From Buddleja alternifolia (taxonomy: Eukaryota > Streptophyta > Magnoliopsida > Lamiales > Scrophulariaceae): a stretch of DNA of 64,000 nt. The stretch covers positions 1,736,001-1,800,000 of the forward strand of contig CM033402.1 in the NCBI GenBank assembly GCA_019426215.1. Reading direction: 5' to 3'. Below the pieces are notes generated by a model, which saw only the letters and a list, made by a program, of their open reading frames with translations, had not been told where the DNA came from and made no database searches. Position numbers and translations under genes: made by a program. Shown one piece after another: positions 21,512 through 33,562 of this stretch (positions are counted from its first letter, which is position 1; each line of letters begins with the position of its first letter).

Positions 21512-22605
21512 GGGCTTTCGGCACATTGCACCCTTCAATTACCACATTTTGGCAAAATGCACCCTTAAATTCAATTTTTGGCACTTTACACCATTAAATT
21601 ACATGTATATTGGCACTTTGCACCCTCAAACATCTAACTCACTTAAAAAACCGAGTTGACTCATTTTTGGAAGGGTAAAAACGTCAATTTCTCGAAAATA
21701 TTGGCAGATTGCACCCTCAAATTGCCACCCACATTTAACATCCCATTTAAGTCCACTAGTGAACCAGAATGATGCATCTTTATGTTGAAGAACGTGCTTG
21801 CACTATCTGTAATAATTCAAAGTAGAAAGATTTAATTCATTTATCAAATCATACAGACAATAGTTTATATCAAAAGGTTGGAAAAACTTAAATTAAAAAA
21901 AAATAAATTGCAGCATAATTCTAATTTTGCAACATTATCAGAATTCTGAAACAGAATTTTGACTCATAACAACATCAAAATACTGCTGTTATGCAGTAAA
22001 ATTTTGCTATAACAGCATAAAAAATGCAGAAAAAATTGTCATTCCCAAAAGTACTTGGTAGAACTTTATAGTTGTGAGAAACTAGAAAAATAAAAACGAA
22101 AAAAAGACTATTTCATTGCTTCATACACTACAAAACATGTCACAATCAAACATTTAGAACAAAAATGGGTACAGAAAATATATTACCGTATATGGGAGCT
22201 TGACATCCTAATGGTATTTGAAAAGGTCCTCCTTATTGATCTCAATCCTCAATATCCCTACCATTGTTGCAGGAAACACAACTTTAACGGATTTAGAGAC
22301 GGGTTTCTCCAAGGATTGAAGAGAAGATTTAAGAGATTGTGAAATTGGTTAACCCTAGAATGGAGAATTGAGAGATCGTTTACACAGAGAGGATTACTTT
22401 TCTGCTTGGTACGAGTTGCCTTCTCCCAATTGACGTTTTTACCCTCCAAAAAATGAGTCAACTCGGTTTTTTAAGTGAGTTAGATGCTTGAGGGTGCAAA
22501 GTGCCAAGATACATGTAATTTAATGGTGCAAAGTGCCAAAAATTAAATTTAAGGGTGCATTGTGCCAAAATGTGATAATTGAGGGGTGCAATGTGCCAAA
22601 AGCCC
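21512..22605. mobile_element. Non-autonomous MULE with long reiterated ends
   Basis: The inverted ends of about 190 bp are nearly identical (left 'gggctttcggcacattgcac', right reverse complement 'gggcttttggcacattgcac'). Each arm contains four spaced copies of a GGCACTTTGCACC-like word. The flanking 9-mers aaaaaaatt (21503-21511) and taaaaaatt (22606-22614) match in eight of nine positions. The interior has no transposase. The minus-strand frame at 22461-22258 partly lies in the right arm and is not a credible gene. Confidence 0.8.
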
Positions 22606-23337
22606 TAAAAAATTCCCAACAGTCTAGCCATTTCACATTTTTTCTACACAATTAGTAGTATCTATCTATATATATATATAATAAAATACAACCTTTGAGG
22701 CCATCCAAGTAAGTACATATGTGGATGGCCTAATTGAACTCAATTTTGCCATATAAACAAAATGAAATATATAAATATCTATTAAATTTAAAAAAAATAT
22801 AATTATCAATCTTTATCCAAATATATTAACAACCTCATATTTTTTTTTGGATAAAGCTAGACTAACTAATAGATTTTTTTTTTAACATGTGTCTTTATTC
22901 AAAATTTAAATTTTGAATTCAATTAAATAATTATTTAATTATTTGTATTTTCAATAATAACCATAATTATATCCAATTAGATTAGTAAGCATCATAATTC
23001 ATATCTTTTCAAATCTTAATTCAGATGGTTACGTTGGGATAGAATAGTTTATCTGGCACTAATAATAATATTCCAATAATATTGAAACGATTTATGTTTC
23101 TATCTTTGTGGCTGAATGGTTGCTTTATTCAAATTTAAACTATCAAATATTAATATATCTAAATCTTCTGTAAAAGGATCTACAAGTCTACAACTATGAA
23201 AGCATTTTAGGTTTGGCATCCTAATTCCTTTGCATGGTTTTTATGCTTTTTATTTGATTGTTAATATTTAATTCATATTATTTGTTGTAACCAGCGTGGG
23301 GTTTGGATTGCTGGGAATGGCCATTGAACCAGATTAA

Positions 23338-23659
23338 GAGGGTGTTTGGCTAAGCTTATCCAAAACATCTTATAAATTCCTACGTCTTGTAAGATGTTTT
23401 ATGAGCTTATAAGAGGAACATCTTACAAAATGTTTAAAAAAAGGTGGGGTTGGCTTACTTTTTTAAAAACAGCTTATAAAACATAAAAGGTGGGGTTGGC
23501 TTACTTTTTTAAAAACAGCTTATAAAACTCAAACATCTTATTTTTTGGTCTTATAAGCTGTTTTTTGAAAAAAATTACCAAACAAATTTATAGAACTTAT
23601 AAGCTCTAAACATCTTATAAGATGTTTAGAGGAACTTATAAACTTAGTCAAACACCCTC
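23338..23659. mobile_element. Tourist-like MITE (PIF/Harbinger)
   Basis: The inverted ends are 'gagggtgtttggctaag' and, reverse-complemented, 'gagggtgtttgactaag', with TAA on both sides (23335-23337 and 23660-23662), as expected for PIF/Harbinger. Inside, a 43 bp block 'ggtggggttggcttactttt' and onward is duplicated in tandem. Confidence 0.8.
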
Positions 23660-23662
23660 TAA

Positions 23663-23963
23663 GACCATCTCCAATCCACACTATTTTGGGTTAGAGATGA
23701 CCATTTTGGGCCACGTTGAGATCTCCAACCCACGCTATTATCTGCACCAAATTTGGTGCAAATGAACAGTAACACGCTATATTTGGCGTACAATTGTTCG
23801 TTTGCACCAAATTTGGTGTTAAAAATAGGTGTAAAAAGGAATATTTTAGAGAATATTATTTTTGGTATTAAACATAGAGTTGTGGGTTGGAATAAATTTA
23901 CTACATAACACTATAATGGTGCAAAAGTTGCACCATTATAGTGTTTATGAGTTGGAGATGCTC
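23663..23963. mobile_element. Second TAA-flanked MITE, abutting the first
   Basis: The inverted ends are 'gaccatctccaatcc' and, reverse-complemented, 'gagcatctccaactc'. TAA lies on both sides (23660-23662, shared with the preceding MITE, and 23964-23966). 'gcaccaaatttggtg' palindromes occur inside. It is probably a PIF/Harbinger-type MITE of a different family. Confidence 0.7.
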
Positions 23964-26209
23964 TAAAAAACAACTATTTATTTGTTTTTTTGGATTCTAT
24001 TTATAATAAATAAGAAATCATGATCCTCTGCCTTTAATTTTTGAATGATTGTTGCACAATCACCTATACACTAATCCATCATTTTTCAGCTGTAGGCTCT
24101 AAGACCAATTTCGCAACAAATATCAATTTTCGTTCAACTTAATATTCTAGGTAATTATTGTTTACGATTCTCACTTCTATATTTTTCTGTTTACGATTTA
24201 CTTTCACCATTTTCTTCTCTATTTTGAATTGGAAAACTGCAAGTCTACCTTATTTCATTTAGATTTGCAACAAAAAAGTGGAGCAATCATTTCACTAAGT
24301 TCATCTATATTGTTATTTAGTGGACCCAAAATAAAAATTATAATATTCTTTTTTAAATGAATTTTCATTCTTTATTTACAAACTTTAGGTCTCGCTTTCA
24401 TATGTAAAACTGAAGACACAAACTTCTAGCATAGCAAGAACCTAAGGTGGAATTTATTTCTTCAGGTTATTCCAGTTTTCATATTCATCATATTTCGTAT
24501 TCATTATGTTTAGTACATCACGTCATTGTGCATTAGTTTGTAACTGATATTTGTATTATGAATACCATTTTTTCACGGATTTGGCTCCTCTCCATTGTCA
24601 TCTTATCCTAATTAGTTAGTTCACCATATATTCCCAAATCATAAATCCAACTGATTTCCCAATAAAAATCAAGTTTTAAATATTTTATTATATTTACTTA
24701 AATCCGCTTCTAGCTCTATTATCATGCCAAAGTTTAAGCTTTTATTCAAATTCAAACCATATCCATGTTTTAATTATCAATCAAAGTTCACAACTTATCA
24801 AACTCCACCAAAAACTTTAGCAGCATTTATCTTGCTTAGACTTCATATTTATGTGTAAAATTAATTACTGTAGCATATTTTGGAATACATATCAATTTTA
24901 TAAACTTTTGAAATGTCAAGTACTTTGTAAAAAAGAATGAATTATGTAACTGTTAATTTGGTAATCTCTTTTTTTTATTTTTTTGTTTGATAAGTTTTGT
25001 TTTTTCAATTTTACATGATAAAAACATACGCTCTCACTTTTCACCCATGCATATCAATATATAACAATATATTTAGACTTTCTTCAACATAGCAATTGAG
25101 GATTTATATTAATATATTCAATATAATAATTATAAAATCCTCTTCATCATAATTATTTAAGTCTAGATTACCTAAACTGTCTTTTATTTTGTCTTTTCCC
25201 GTTTTTATTAAATTTTTCAATGATAACTAACAAAATTGAGTCAATTTATTACTGATGATGGTTGCTTCTCATTTTATCTTTTAATATTTTCTTTGCTAAA
25301 TTTGCAACAATGTACTACTTTTTTTTAGATTATATATAAATAAATTATATAATGATAGATATATATTTTTAAATCTTTTTTACATATTCAATATTCCTTG
25401 CCCTGGCACGGGGTTATATCTAGTATATAATAAAATACGACGTTTGAGGCCATCCAAGTAAGCACACACGTGGATGGCCTAATTAAACTCAATTTTGCCA
25501 CATAAGCAAAATTGAGTAATATATATATATATATATTATTTAAATAAATATAGTTATCAAATATATTAACAACCTCACATCTCTTTTGGATAAAGTCACA
25601 ATAACTAATAAATTTTTCTTTAAACATGTTTTCTTATTTCAAATTTAAATTATGTTTCATAGTGCCGTAAAATATCTAGACAAACTGCTAAAAAAATATA
25701 AAAAATAATTATTTCATAATTCGCTTGAAGCACGGCTTGCATCTAACTCAATTCTTTTGTAACCAAGATAGCCGGAATTTCAAATTTGAAAAAGTGTGAT
25801 ATCTAAACAAAATGCTAAGAAAAATATTCAGCAAAATTCGAGATTCATGAAATTTAGGGATTACTTACATTCAAATTTAAAATTATCTTAAAGATACTAT
25901 TCACATACTATTTATACATAAAAAAGTTCACTTTATTTTCATAGCATTTCATTGTCACATTTCAAAAACATAAATTATAGAGAATCCAACTCACCAAACT
26001 TTAACCCGTCAAAATTTATCTCAGTGGGTTAAATAATGCACTGTTATTGCATAATCGAAGTTTGTAATTGAGCATAGAGAGATGAATATTACTTTATCCA
26101 CCAAGTTCATTTTGTATTATTTTTTTCATTTGATCTTATAAGTTGTTGAACTTCTGCATATATTATTCCAAGAATCTAACATGATAGCTCACGTTTATGT
26201 GGTGGCGCA

Positions 26210-26743
26210 TGATAGAGTTCTAGGCTGTAAAGAAGAGAACTCACGTAATTGCATTGTGTATTATGTTGTGAATGAATGTCAATATACAAGAGAATAAGAA
26301 TATATACATACAATAAAGGGCCCGGTGTCACGGACTTAGCCTCGATACTAACGTCTCGTGCGGCACTTAGCCCTTCAATCCGCCTCTTGCGAGATTGTGC
26401 TAAGTCAACGTCGACAACCACTCACGTGCTCGTGTGTGAAAAAGGAATTTGGCAATAGAGAGTAAGAAATTTGGAGGGAAGAACCAAGTGTAGAATCAAG
26501 TCTTGTGAGTCATTGAGAGTAATAGTGTAATACAAGTGCTTAAGAGTTTTCCCAAACACTCTCGAGTTCTTTACTTAAAATCCCGAGCACACGAGCACGA
26601 GTGAGCGAGGCTGACTTAGCAATCCTTGCAAGAGGCGAGGCGACGAGCTAAGTGCCGCACGAGGCGTTAGTAAGAGACTAAGTCCGTGACACCGGGCTAT
26701 ACAAGATGGGCCGACATATATATTCTAAATATATACACTAACA
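26210..26743 (-). repeat. 3' LTR of the minus-strand copia
   Basis: It matches the 5' LTR at 31758-31921 almost exactly on both sides of a 366 bp insertion at 26326-26691. It starts 'tgatagagttctagg' on the plus strand and ends 'acactaaca'. Confidence 0.9.
26326..26691. mobile_element. MITE with 110 bp inverted ends in a CCCGGG site
   Basis: The left end reads 'tgtcacggacttagcctc' and the right end, reverse-complemented, 'tgtcacggacttagtctc'. Similarity continues for about 110 bp ('cgtgcggcacttagc', 'ctcgtgtg'). Comparison with the uninterrupted 5' LTR ('gggcccgggctat') shows insertion in a CCCGGG palindrome. The duplication is 4 bp (CCGG) if the element starts TGTCAC, 2 bp if GTGTCAC, or none if GGTGTCAC. 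It does not fit a common plant superfamily, and no coding region is present. Confidence 0.8.
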
Positions 26744-26746
26744 CCT

Positions 26747-28260
26747 CCCGACAATCTGAGCAGTGGGACCAAAGCGAAGATTGGTCCGAAGCTGAATAAA
26801 TTTCGGTGCAGGAAGTGGTTTGGTGAAGATCTCAGCAATCTGATCAGAGGTAGGAACATACTCCACCACAACATCACCTATGGTAACCTTTTCTCGGACA
26901 AAGTGATAATCGATCTCAATTTGTTTCGTCCGGGCATGAAAAATAGGGTTAAGAACAAGATAGATAGCACTGATGTTATCACAGAAAACCCAAACTGGAT
27001 GCTGAAGAAAAATGCCAAGATCACGAAGAATAAACCGAAGCCAACATGTCTCAACAATGGCATACGCAATGGAACGATACTGAGACTCGATGCTGGAGCG
27101 AGAAACAGTAGCCTGTTTCTTTGCTGACCAAGAAAGAAGATTGTCACCAAGATAGACAGCATAACCAGTGGTAGAACGGCGACTGTCAGGACAGCCAGCC
27201 CAGTCAGAATCAGCATACACGGGTAGAGAATCCAAAGCAGAGGGACGAACAAGTAAACCAAAATAAAGAGAGCCCCTAAGATAACGCAAAATTCTCTTAA
27301 CCATCTGAAAATGAACATTACTTAGAGAGTGCATAAACTGACTGACAAGAGTAACGGCATAGGCAATGTCCAGTCGAGTATGAGTGAGATACTGAAGTCC
27401 ACTAACAATACTACGATAGAGTGTCGAATCCGAGAAAAGGTCACCCTCCAGAGCCGAGGATTGGCCTTCGCAGAAAGAGGAGAGGCAACAGGTTTCAAAC
27501 TCATCATATCAAAACACTCAAGAAGCTCTGTAGCATACTTTTTCTGCGAAAGGAACAGTCCCTAAGAATCCCGAGTGGCATGAATCCCCAAAAAATAATG
27601 AAGGTCACCCAGATCCTTCATAGCAAACTCCTGTGAAAGCCGTGAGATAAGACTAGTAACAGCCTGAGAATCATTCCCAGTAAGGAAAATGTCGTCCACA
27701 TAAAGTAATAGAACCAGAGTAATGGAGGCCGAACGATAGACGAACATGGACATGTCAGCTTTGTTACTAGTGAAACCAAGGCATAGCAAGTAAGAACCAC
27801 ACTTCTGAAACAAAGCACAATGAGCTTGTTTCAGACCATACAAAGCTTTCTTCAACTGACAGACATGGGAAAGAAACTGAGGATGTATGAAGCCACGGGG
27901 CTGAGCCATATAAACAGTCTCTGTGAGATCACCATAAAGAAAAGCATTCTTCACATCAAGCTGTCGAATAGGCCAGTGACGAGAAATGGCAATAGAGAGA
28001 ACTGTACGAATCGTAGTGGGTTTAACCATCAGACTGAAAGTCTCACCAAAATAAATACCAGCATGTTGCTTAAACCCCTGAGCTACTAAGCAAGCCTTAT
28101 AGCGCTCAACAGAACCATCTGATCGTAATTTAACTCGATACACCCATTTGGAACCTACAAGATTCTGAGAAGGATCATGTGGAACAAGGATCCATGTGTG
28201 ATTGGCTTGAAGAGCATTAAATTCTTCAGCTATGGCATTACGCCACAAGGGATCCTTGGC
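26747..28260 (-). pseudogene. Copia reverse transcriptase and RNase H
   Basis: On the minus strand, 28248-27562 encodes the reverse transcriptase with GSKWVYRVK, RQLDVKNAFLYGDL and the catalytic YVDD intact, through MKDLGDLHYFLGI. After a stop near 27562 the frame changes. The connecting segment (27507-27322) is out of frame. RNase H follows at 27334-26738, with catalytic Asp in ADSDWAGC, Glu in SSIESQYRS and Asp in FCDNISA all present. It ends at the purine tract. At least one stop and one frameshift make it a pseudogene, although individual domains look fresh. Confidence 0.85.
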
Positions 28261-30190
28261 TACCTGTGTATAGCATGTTCAGTTCAAGAGGAGGAGAGAC
28301 AACAGATAAAGAGGAAAGAATACGAGGCTTACGAGTGCCATCACAAAGGCAGGTAACCATGGGATGACGAGATGGAGCAGGTGGAGTAAGCGGAAGACAG
28401 ACAGATGAAGAGGTGGTAGGAATATCGACCAAGGTGGAAGACGAGAGAGAGGAAGACGAAGGTGGAGACTCAGAGACAGGAGAGCATGGTGAGAATGAGA
28501 AAGGAGAGGAAGAAGAAGCTGAAGGTGAGGGTGAGGGTGAGGAAGTAGAGGGAGAAGAAGAAGCTTCGGGTGACAGAGGATGACTGTGCTGTAGTAAAGG
28601 AGAGGCACTGAGGAGAGTGGATGTGGGATTCTGATAGGGAGGATGAGGAAGAGAGATGGGATAGGAGGAAGGGGATGATTCAGATGAATCAGAGGAGGCG
28701 GAAGCAGATAAAGACTGAGAATAGGGAAAAGTGGTTTCATCAAAAACCACATGGCGACTAATATGAATTGACCCGGAAACAGGATCAAGACAACGATAGC
28801 CCTTATAATCAGGGGTATACCCTAGAAAGATACAAGAGATAGAACGAGGTGCAACCTTATGCTGCGCACGATGACCAAGATGAGGAAAACATGCACAACG
28901 GAAAATCCTAAATGAGGAATAATCAAGAGACCTACCAAAAAGAATCTCATACAGGGACTTGTGATTAAGAAGAGGAGTCGGAAGACGATTTATGAGATAG
29001 ACAGCAGTGTAGAGAGCATCGATCCAAAAAGACGGAGGAAGATGGTCCGTAAAAAGAAGCGTACGTATCAGCTCAAAAATGTGATGATGCTTTTGTTTCG
29101 ATAAACCATTTTGTTGCGGAGTGTAAGGACATGACAGGTGTAGCTGAATGCCATGAGCAACTAACAGTTTACAGAATTGAGCATTATCAAATTCACGGCC
29201 ACCATCACTTTGAAAAATTTTAATTTTGGAGGAAAATAAGTTTTCAACTAAAGTTTTAAAAGCACAAAAATGAGTAAAAACTTCGGATTTTGCACGCATA
29301 GGATAACACCACGAAAATCGAGTAAAATCATCAACAAAAATAACATAATACTTAAAACCGTTTGAAGAAAGCACAAGAGAGGTCCATACATCAAAATGTA
29401 CTAAATAAAAAGGTACAGAGCTATGCTTTTCAACATGCTGAAAAGGTAGCTTATGTGACCGACCCAACTGACAGGACTGACAAAAAAAAGAATTATTTTT
29501 AAAGCTAACAAGACCACGACTAGATAGCTGCTTGAGTGTAGGAAGACTCGGATGACCTAAACGACGATGCCAGATATCACTGGAGATGACACGAGCGACC
29601 ACAGCTGGAGATGCAGAGGAAACCAGATGAGAGGAGACAGGATATAAGCCACTAGCTGAAGAAGACTCCAGAAGAATCTTCCCTGTGACCTTGTCCTTAA
29701 TGCAAAAACCATGTGCAGAGAATTCAATAACACAATGATTATCCTGACATAATTTTCGAACAGAGAGTAAATTGTGAGATAAATTTGGAACACGCAAAAC
29801 ATTTGAGAGATGGAGGAGACGGGTAGGTGTATGTAATTTGGAGGAACCAAGATGCTGTATAGGCAATCATGCACCATTTCCAACAAGAATCTTATTAGTA
29901 CCAGAATAGGGTGTTAAATGAGAAATCTTACCATCGTCCGGTGTCATATGAGCTAAGGCCCCACTGTCAGGATACCAAGCAATATCAGAGGTGTCAGCTG
30001 TAGACAGTGCTGAAAAAGATTTTAGTAATTCTTCAGTCACATAGGCATGGCTGCACCGCTGAGGACAAGAGACTGCCATATGACCAGAAATGCCACAAAG
30101 TTGATAAGACGAACCCCTTGCAAGAGTAGGAAGTAATCCAGGAGCTGAAGAAAAACCATGGAGCCCTGATGGCCTAGGAGAACCAGAGAA
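28238..30190 (-). pseudogene. Copia protease and integrase
   Basis: 30120-29867 holds a CCHC zinc knuckle whose first Cys is Tyr (YQLCGISGHMAVSC) and the protease active site WYPDSGA. After a frame change near 29870 a long frame (29866-28238) gives the GAG-pre-integrase zinc-binding region (HRRLGHPS, CQSC) and the integrase core. Two catalytic Asp are present (HFDVW, QSDGG), but the third catalytic position, normally Glu, is Lys (codon AAA, 29098-29096). A Ser/Pro-rich linker precedes reverse transcriptase. The Lys should abolish integration. Confidence 0.85.
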
Positions 30191-30199
30191 CCTGAAGAC

Positions 30200-31757
30200 T
30201 GCCGAGGAGACTGCTAATGATGAGAGTGATAAGAGAATTGTTGTGAGGACTGATGCGAGGATGTGCCACGACCACCAAAACCTTTCCCACAACCATTTCC
30301 AGAACCACAACCACGACTATTTCCACGACCCCTACCATTATGAGGATGTGAAGCTGAATGGGAGTGAGCAATAAATGCAGAAGAAGTAGGAGGAATAGAT
30401 TGTTGTTGATGACGATGTTGTTCAAACTGGAGGAGTTTAGGACAAAGATCATCAAAGGTAAGGAGAGAGGGCTGCATGGTGATGCTAGTAACAAATGTCT
30501 CATAATCAGAGGGGAGACCATTCAAGGCTTGTATAACAAGATCAGTGGAAGTAACTGGAGAGTTAACAGCAGCAAGATTGTCAGCAATAGTTTTAAGTTT
30601 ACGTAGATAGACATCACATGATAAATCACCTTTGCGAATATTTGAGAATTCACTTTTGTATTGAAGTTGTTTTGCAACAGATTGTTGGACAAATTAACCG
30701 TCGTTCTAAAGCAAGCCATACATCTCGAGATGTGGGAAGAGTGTGCACTTCTTGCAATATATCCTGAGAAAACGTAGCATTCATCCATGATTAAATGCTA
30801 CTGTCGGTTCGAAGCCATGATAGATGCGCCGAATTTTTGACAAGGCAACCCATGGAATCAAGAATAAGAGAGAATGGACAGGGAATAGTGCCATTGACAT
30901 ATCCCATTAGGTCATGACTACGAAGAATTTTATCAAATTGTGATTTCCACAACAAGTAATTATCCCCATTTAATTTCATAGTCATTAAATTTGGAAGAGT
31001 AGAAGGTGGTTGAGTGTGAGATGAAGAGTGGGAGGTTGGAGACGGGTTTACTGCATGAGATACGGGCGATTGATGTAAGAGTGTATATGGGACTGCATGA
31101 GGGGAAGAAGAGGAGTGATAGACGTGGGAAGAAAAGTGGGAGGAGAGAGGAGAAGTCACGGCGCCGCCATGGTGAGAGAGAGTAGTGGCGGCAGACGTGT
31201 TATAGCAGGTAGGGTTAGGGTTGTGTAGGGTAGGGTTTTCAACAGAAGAGTTTATTTCAATATGGTAAGTGGGAAAAGAAAAAGATTAGGGTTGGGGGAG
31301 AAGTGCACAGCAGCAGGCGGAGGATTGATGAGAGCATGTGGTGGGCCTTCATGGGGAAGAGAAGCAGCGGCAGATTGTGGGTGAGGAATGGTTGCCGAGA
31401 TTGGAGGTGTTGAAGACAGGAGTAGGGCAATATCTTTGGGAGAGAGATTTAGAGTGGGCGAGAGAAGATGGCGCAGCAGATTCAAGGCGTGAGGGAAAGA
31501 CGGATCTGAGGAGATGTTTTCCGGCAAGGTGATGGGTGAGGCAGCCATATCCGATGAAGTGGAGGAGAAAACAGCAGACTGGGAGAGAGAGGTGAGGTAG
31601 GAATCGGGAGTGGCAGAGAAAGAAGAAGGAGAGATGGAGAAAATAGGGGCAGTGGTGGTGGAGCCGTCTAGGAGAAGAGCCATGTCGGTGGTAGCTTGAA
31701 GTGCCGTGAGGGCGGTAGACGAAGTCACAGGATTGACGTTCCCAGTGACTGATACCA
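30200..31757 (-). pseudogene. Copia gag, frameshifted
   Basis: An ATG overlaps the primer-binding site (31757) and opens a 168-codon Ser/Ala-rich frame to 31252. Typical copia gag text, MTMKLNGDNYLLWKSQFD, lies at 31000-30940 in a second frame (31159-30791). Capsid-like helices (GLPSDYETFV) and a Gly/Arg-rich tail are in a third (30525-30214). At least two frameshifts and several stops interrupt it. Confidence 0.75.
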
Positions 31758-31921
31758 TGATAGAGTTCTAGGCTGTAAAGAAGAGAACTCACGTAATTGT
31801 ATTGTGTATTATGTTGTGAATGAATGTCAATATACAAGAGAATAAGAATATATACATACAATAAAGGGCCCGGGCTATACAAGATAGGCCGACATATATA
31901 TTCTAAATATATACACTAACA
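31749..31921 (-). repeat. 5' LTR and primer-binding site of the minus-strand copia
   Basis: This is a 164 bp LTR at 31758-31921 with ends TG..CA on the minus strand. It is followed at 31757-31749 by TGGTATCAG, the start of an initiator-tRNA-Met primer-binding site. It preserves the CCCGGG site that is split in the other LTR. Confidence 0.85.
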
Positions 31922-32753
31922 GTGCATTGTGATTCGAAACAACACGATCGCGATGATAGTACTTGATACAATCCAACAATATAAGGTGTTGAAGAAATAA
32001 AAATGTTTTGTGGAAATAACATTAAATATTTAGTTATCTATGTTCATTTCATAGAATTTTTTTTTATTAATTCAATATACTAATGTCGATATTTTTCGTC
32101 AAATTCGCAGATGTAACAAATTTGTTTTATGTTATGAGCTTGGAAATAAAGATTAAATGTAAAAGGTTTTCAAAATTATGCAGTGGCGGCTATTTTTGAA
32201 GTAATGAGAGCCCTAAAGTTGAGTTTAGTGTTGAAATTTATATTTTCTAATTTGGATGTTAAGACTTTTTAAAATCAAAATATCAATGTTCAATTTGATT
32301 TGATTTAATTTTTTTTCTCAGCTTTTATTGCCCCATACACTAAATGTCAAACATTCTATCTAATTCTTGACAATAAACAATTCAGTTTAGAAAAAATATG
32401 GAATTCAAACCTAATTTCTTAAGACTTTTTATAATCTGTTTCGTATTAAGTTATCTTACTTATTATGTTTAGAATGCGATGGAATACGCAAATGGAAGAA
32501 AGAAGCTTTTGACGCTATTTACTTTGAAAAAAAGTATTAACATACGAATATTAATTAGTGCAAAAAACACTATTAATATTATTTAAGATTCATATAAAAG
32601 GGTTTTTGAATGATAATTCATAATCACCTAACTTGAATTAAATCTTTTATTTTTGCATATTATAATGATTAAAAGTATTTTATAATAATATATTTTATTA
32701 TTAGTAGTATTTACATAATTAGTATTCCGTGCAAAGTCACGGGTTACAACTAG

Positions 32754-33078
32754 TTTACAAAGATATTAATGAACCAACTTGATCAATATGACATCAGCAA
32801 CCGTAACATTATTGTACCTTTAAAAGAGTGAAAAAAAGTGTTACCACTTACCACTTGCCAGCTCTTAGTATCATCTCTGTCTCAACCTCGCCGTCCAATA
32901 TTGAAAATTCATCTATACACATTTAATTTCATTAAAATTGTCCAAGTTAACATTTAACACGTTTATCTTTCATTGATTTTCTAAGATGCTTGTTTCTAAT
33001 ATCTTAGTAGGGCAGTAGAAAATTATAAATACTCTGTCAAAGGGCTATCCAAAGCCCACCTTTCTTGACCATATTGCT
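32754..33078. repeat. Duplicated segment, copy B part 3
   Basis: Matches 3264-3740 of copy A without the foldback MITE. The left edge abuts the end of Helitron-like element 2. The right edge is interrupted by the Tnt1-like copia, whose insertion site flank ATTGCT is at 33073-33078. Confidence 0.8.
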
Positions 33079-33145
33079 TGTTGGGTAGTGTGTGATGACA
33101 AATTAAAGTGCCAAGAAATTGACAAAAGAAAGAAGGAAAAGTGGT
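33079..33145 (+). repeat. 5' LTR of the Tnt1-like copia, left part
   Basis: 67 bp matching the start of the 3' LTR (62572-62640): 'aaagtgccaagaaattgaca' against 'aaagtgccaaggaattgaca', ending in gtgg where the SIRE element entered. Confidence 0.8.
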
Positions 33146-33562
33146 TATTAAGAAATTTCATATTAAATATTTTGCTCATAATAAGAATAGAATTTTATAT
33201 TAAACCCCAAAAAAATGTAAATTTATATTTTTATAAAACATTTGTATAAGCGTTTGAAAGTATTATTATTTGTTAGGCTTGTAACTTTTATTCTTATAGA
33301 TTTTAGATTAAGTATTAGATACCGAATCGCTGATAGAATTCTAGGTGAGTCTGTCAGAGATGAAGTTGAAGATCAGCGTCTAAAGTCAAGTGAAGATGAA
33401 GATTTTTCTTAAGCGTCTTTCAAACGCTAAGGACTTTTCAGGAGTAATGAATCAAGCACTCAAAGCTACCAAGCGATCAGATTCACCTGAAATAAATTTT
33501 CAAATCATGAAAGACTTAAATGCAATCATCAACGGACATTTATTTCTAACGAGAAATAAATT

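Larger units (their letters stand above)
22661..25423 (+). mobile_element. Helitron-like element 1
   Basis: The 5' side begins TCTA followed by TA repeats and 'ataataaaatacaacc', then 'tttgaggccatccaagtaag'. The 3' side ends with a 7 bp stem (ccttgcc-ct-ggcacgg), 'ggttatat' and CTAG, then T. The same start text recurs at 25419, so the two units are related and lie head to tail. No Rep/helicase gene is present, so it is non-autonomous. Two Tourist-like MITEs lie inside. The exact 5' base is uncertain. Confidence 0.55.
26210..31921 (-). mobile_element. Ty1/copia retrotransposon, minus strand
   Basis: The LTRs (31758-31921 and 26210-26743) read TGTTAGTG...CTATCA on the minus strand. The primer-binding site (TGGTATCAG, 31757-31749) follows the 5' LTR directly, and the purine tract GGGAGG precedes the 3' LTR. 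The order gag, protease, integrase, reverse transcriptase, RNase H is that of copia. Target-site duplications gcgca (26205-26209) and gtgca (31922-31926) differ by one base. Apart from the MITE in the 3' LTR the two LTRs are very similar, so this is one of the younger insertions, yet its ORFs are already broken. Confidence 0.9.
25419..32753 (+). mobile_element. Helitron-like element 2, split by a copia element
   Basis: It starts TCTAGTATATAATAAAATAC, shares 'ggccatccaagtaagc' with Helitron-like element 1, and ends with the hairpin ccgtg-caaagt-cacgg (32727-32742), then CTAG at 32750-32753 and T. Without the copia at 26210-31921 it would be about 1.6 kb. There are no helicase motifs. Its first bases overlap the last bases of element 1. 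Confidence 0.5.

Noticed and set aside
26878..27318. Hydrophobic 146-codon frame resembling a membrane protein
   Set aside because: It is a frame shadow of the copia RNase H on the same strand.
31252..31758. 168-codon Ser/Ala-rich frame as a separate host gene
   Set aside because: It starts in the primer-binding site of the copia element and leads into gag, so it is the element's own gag leader region.
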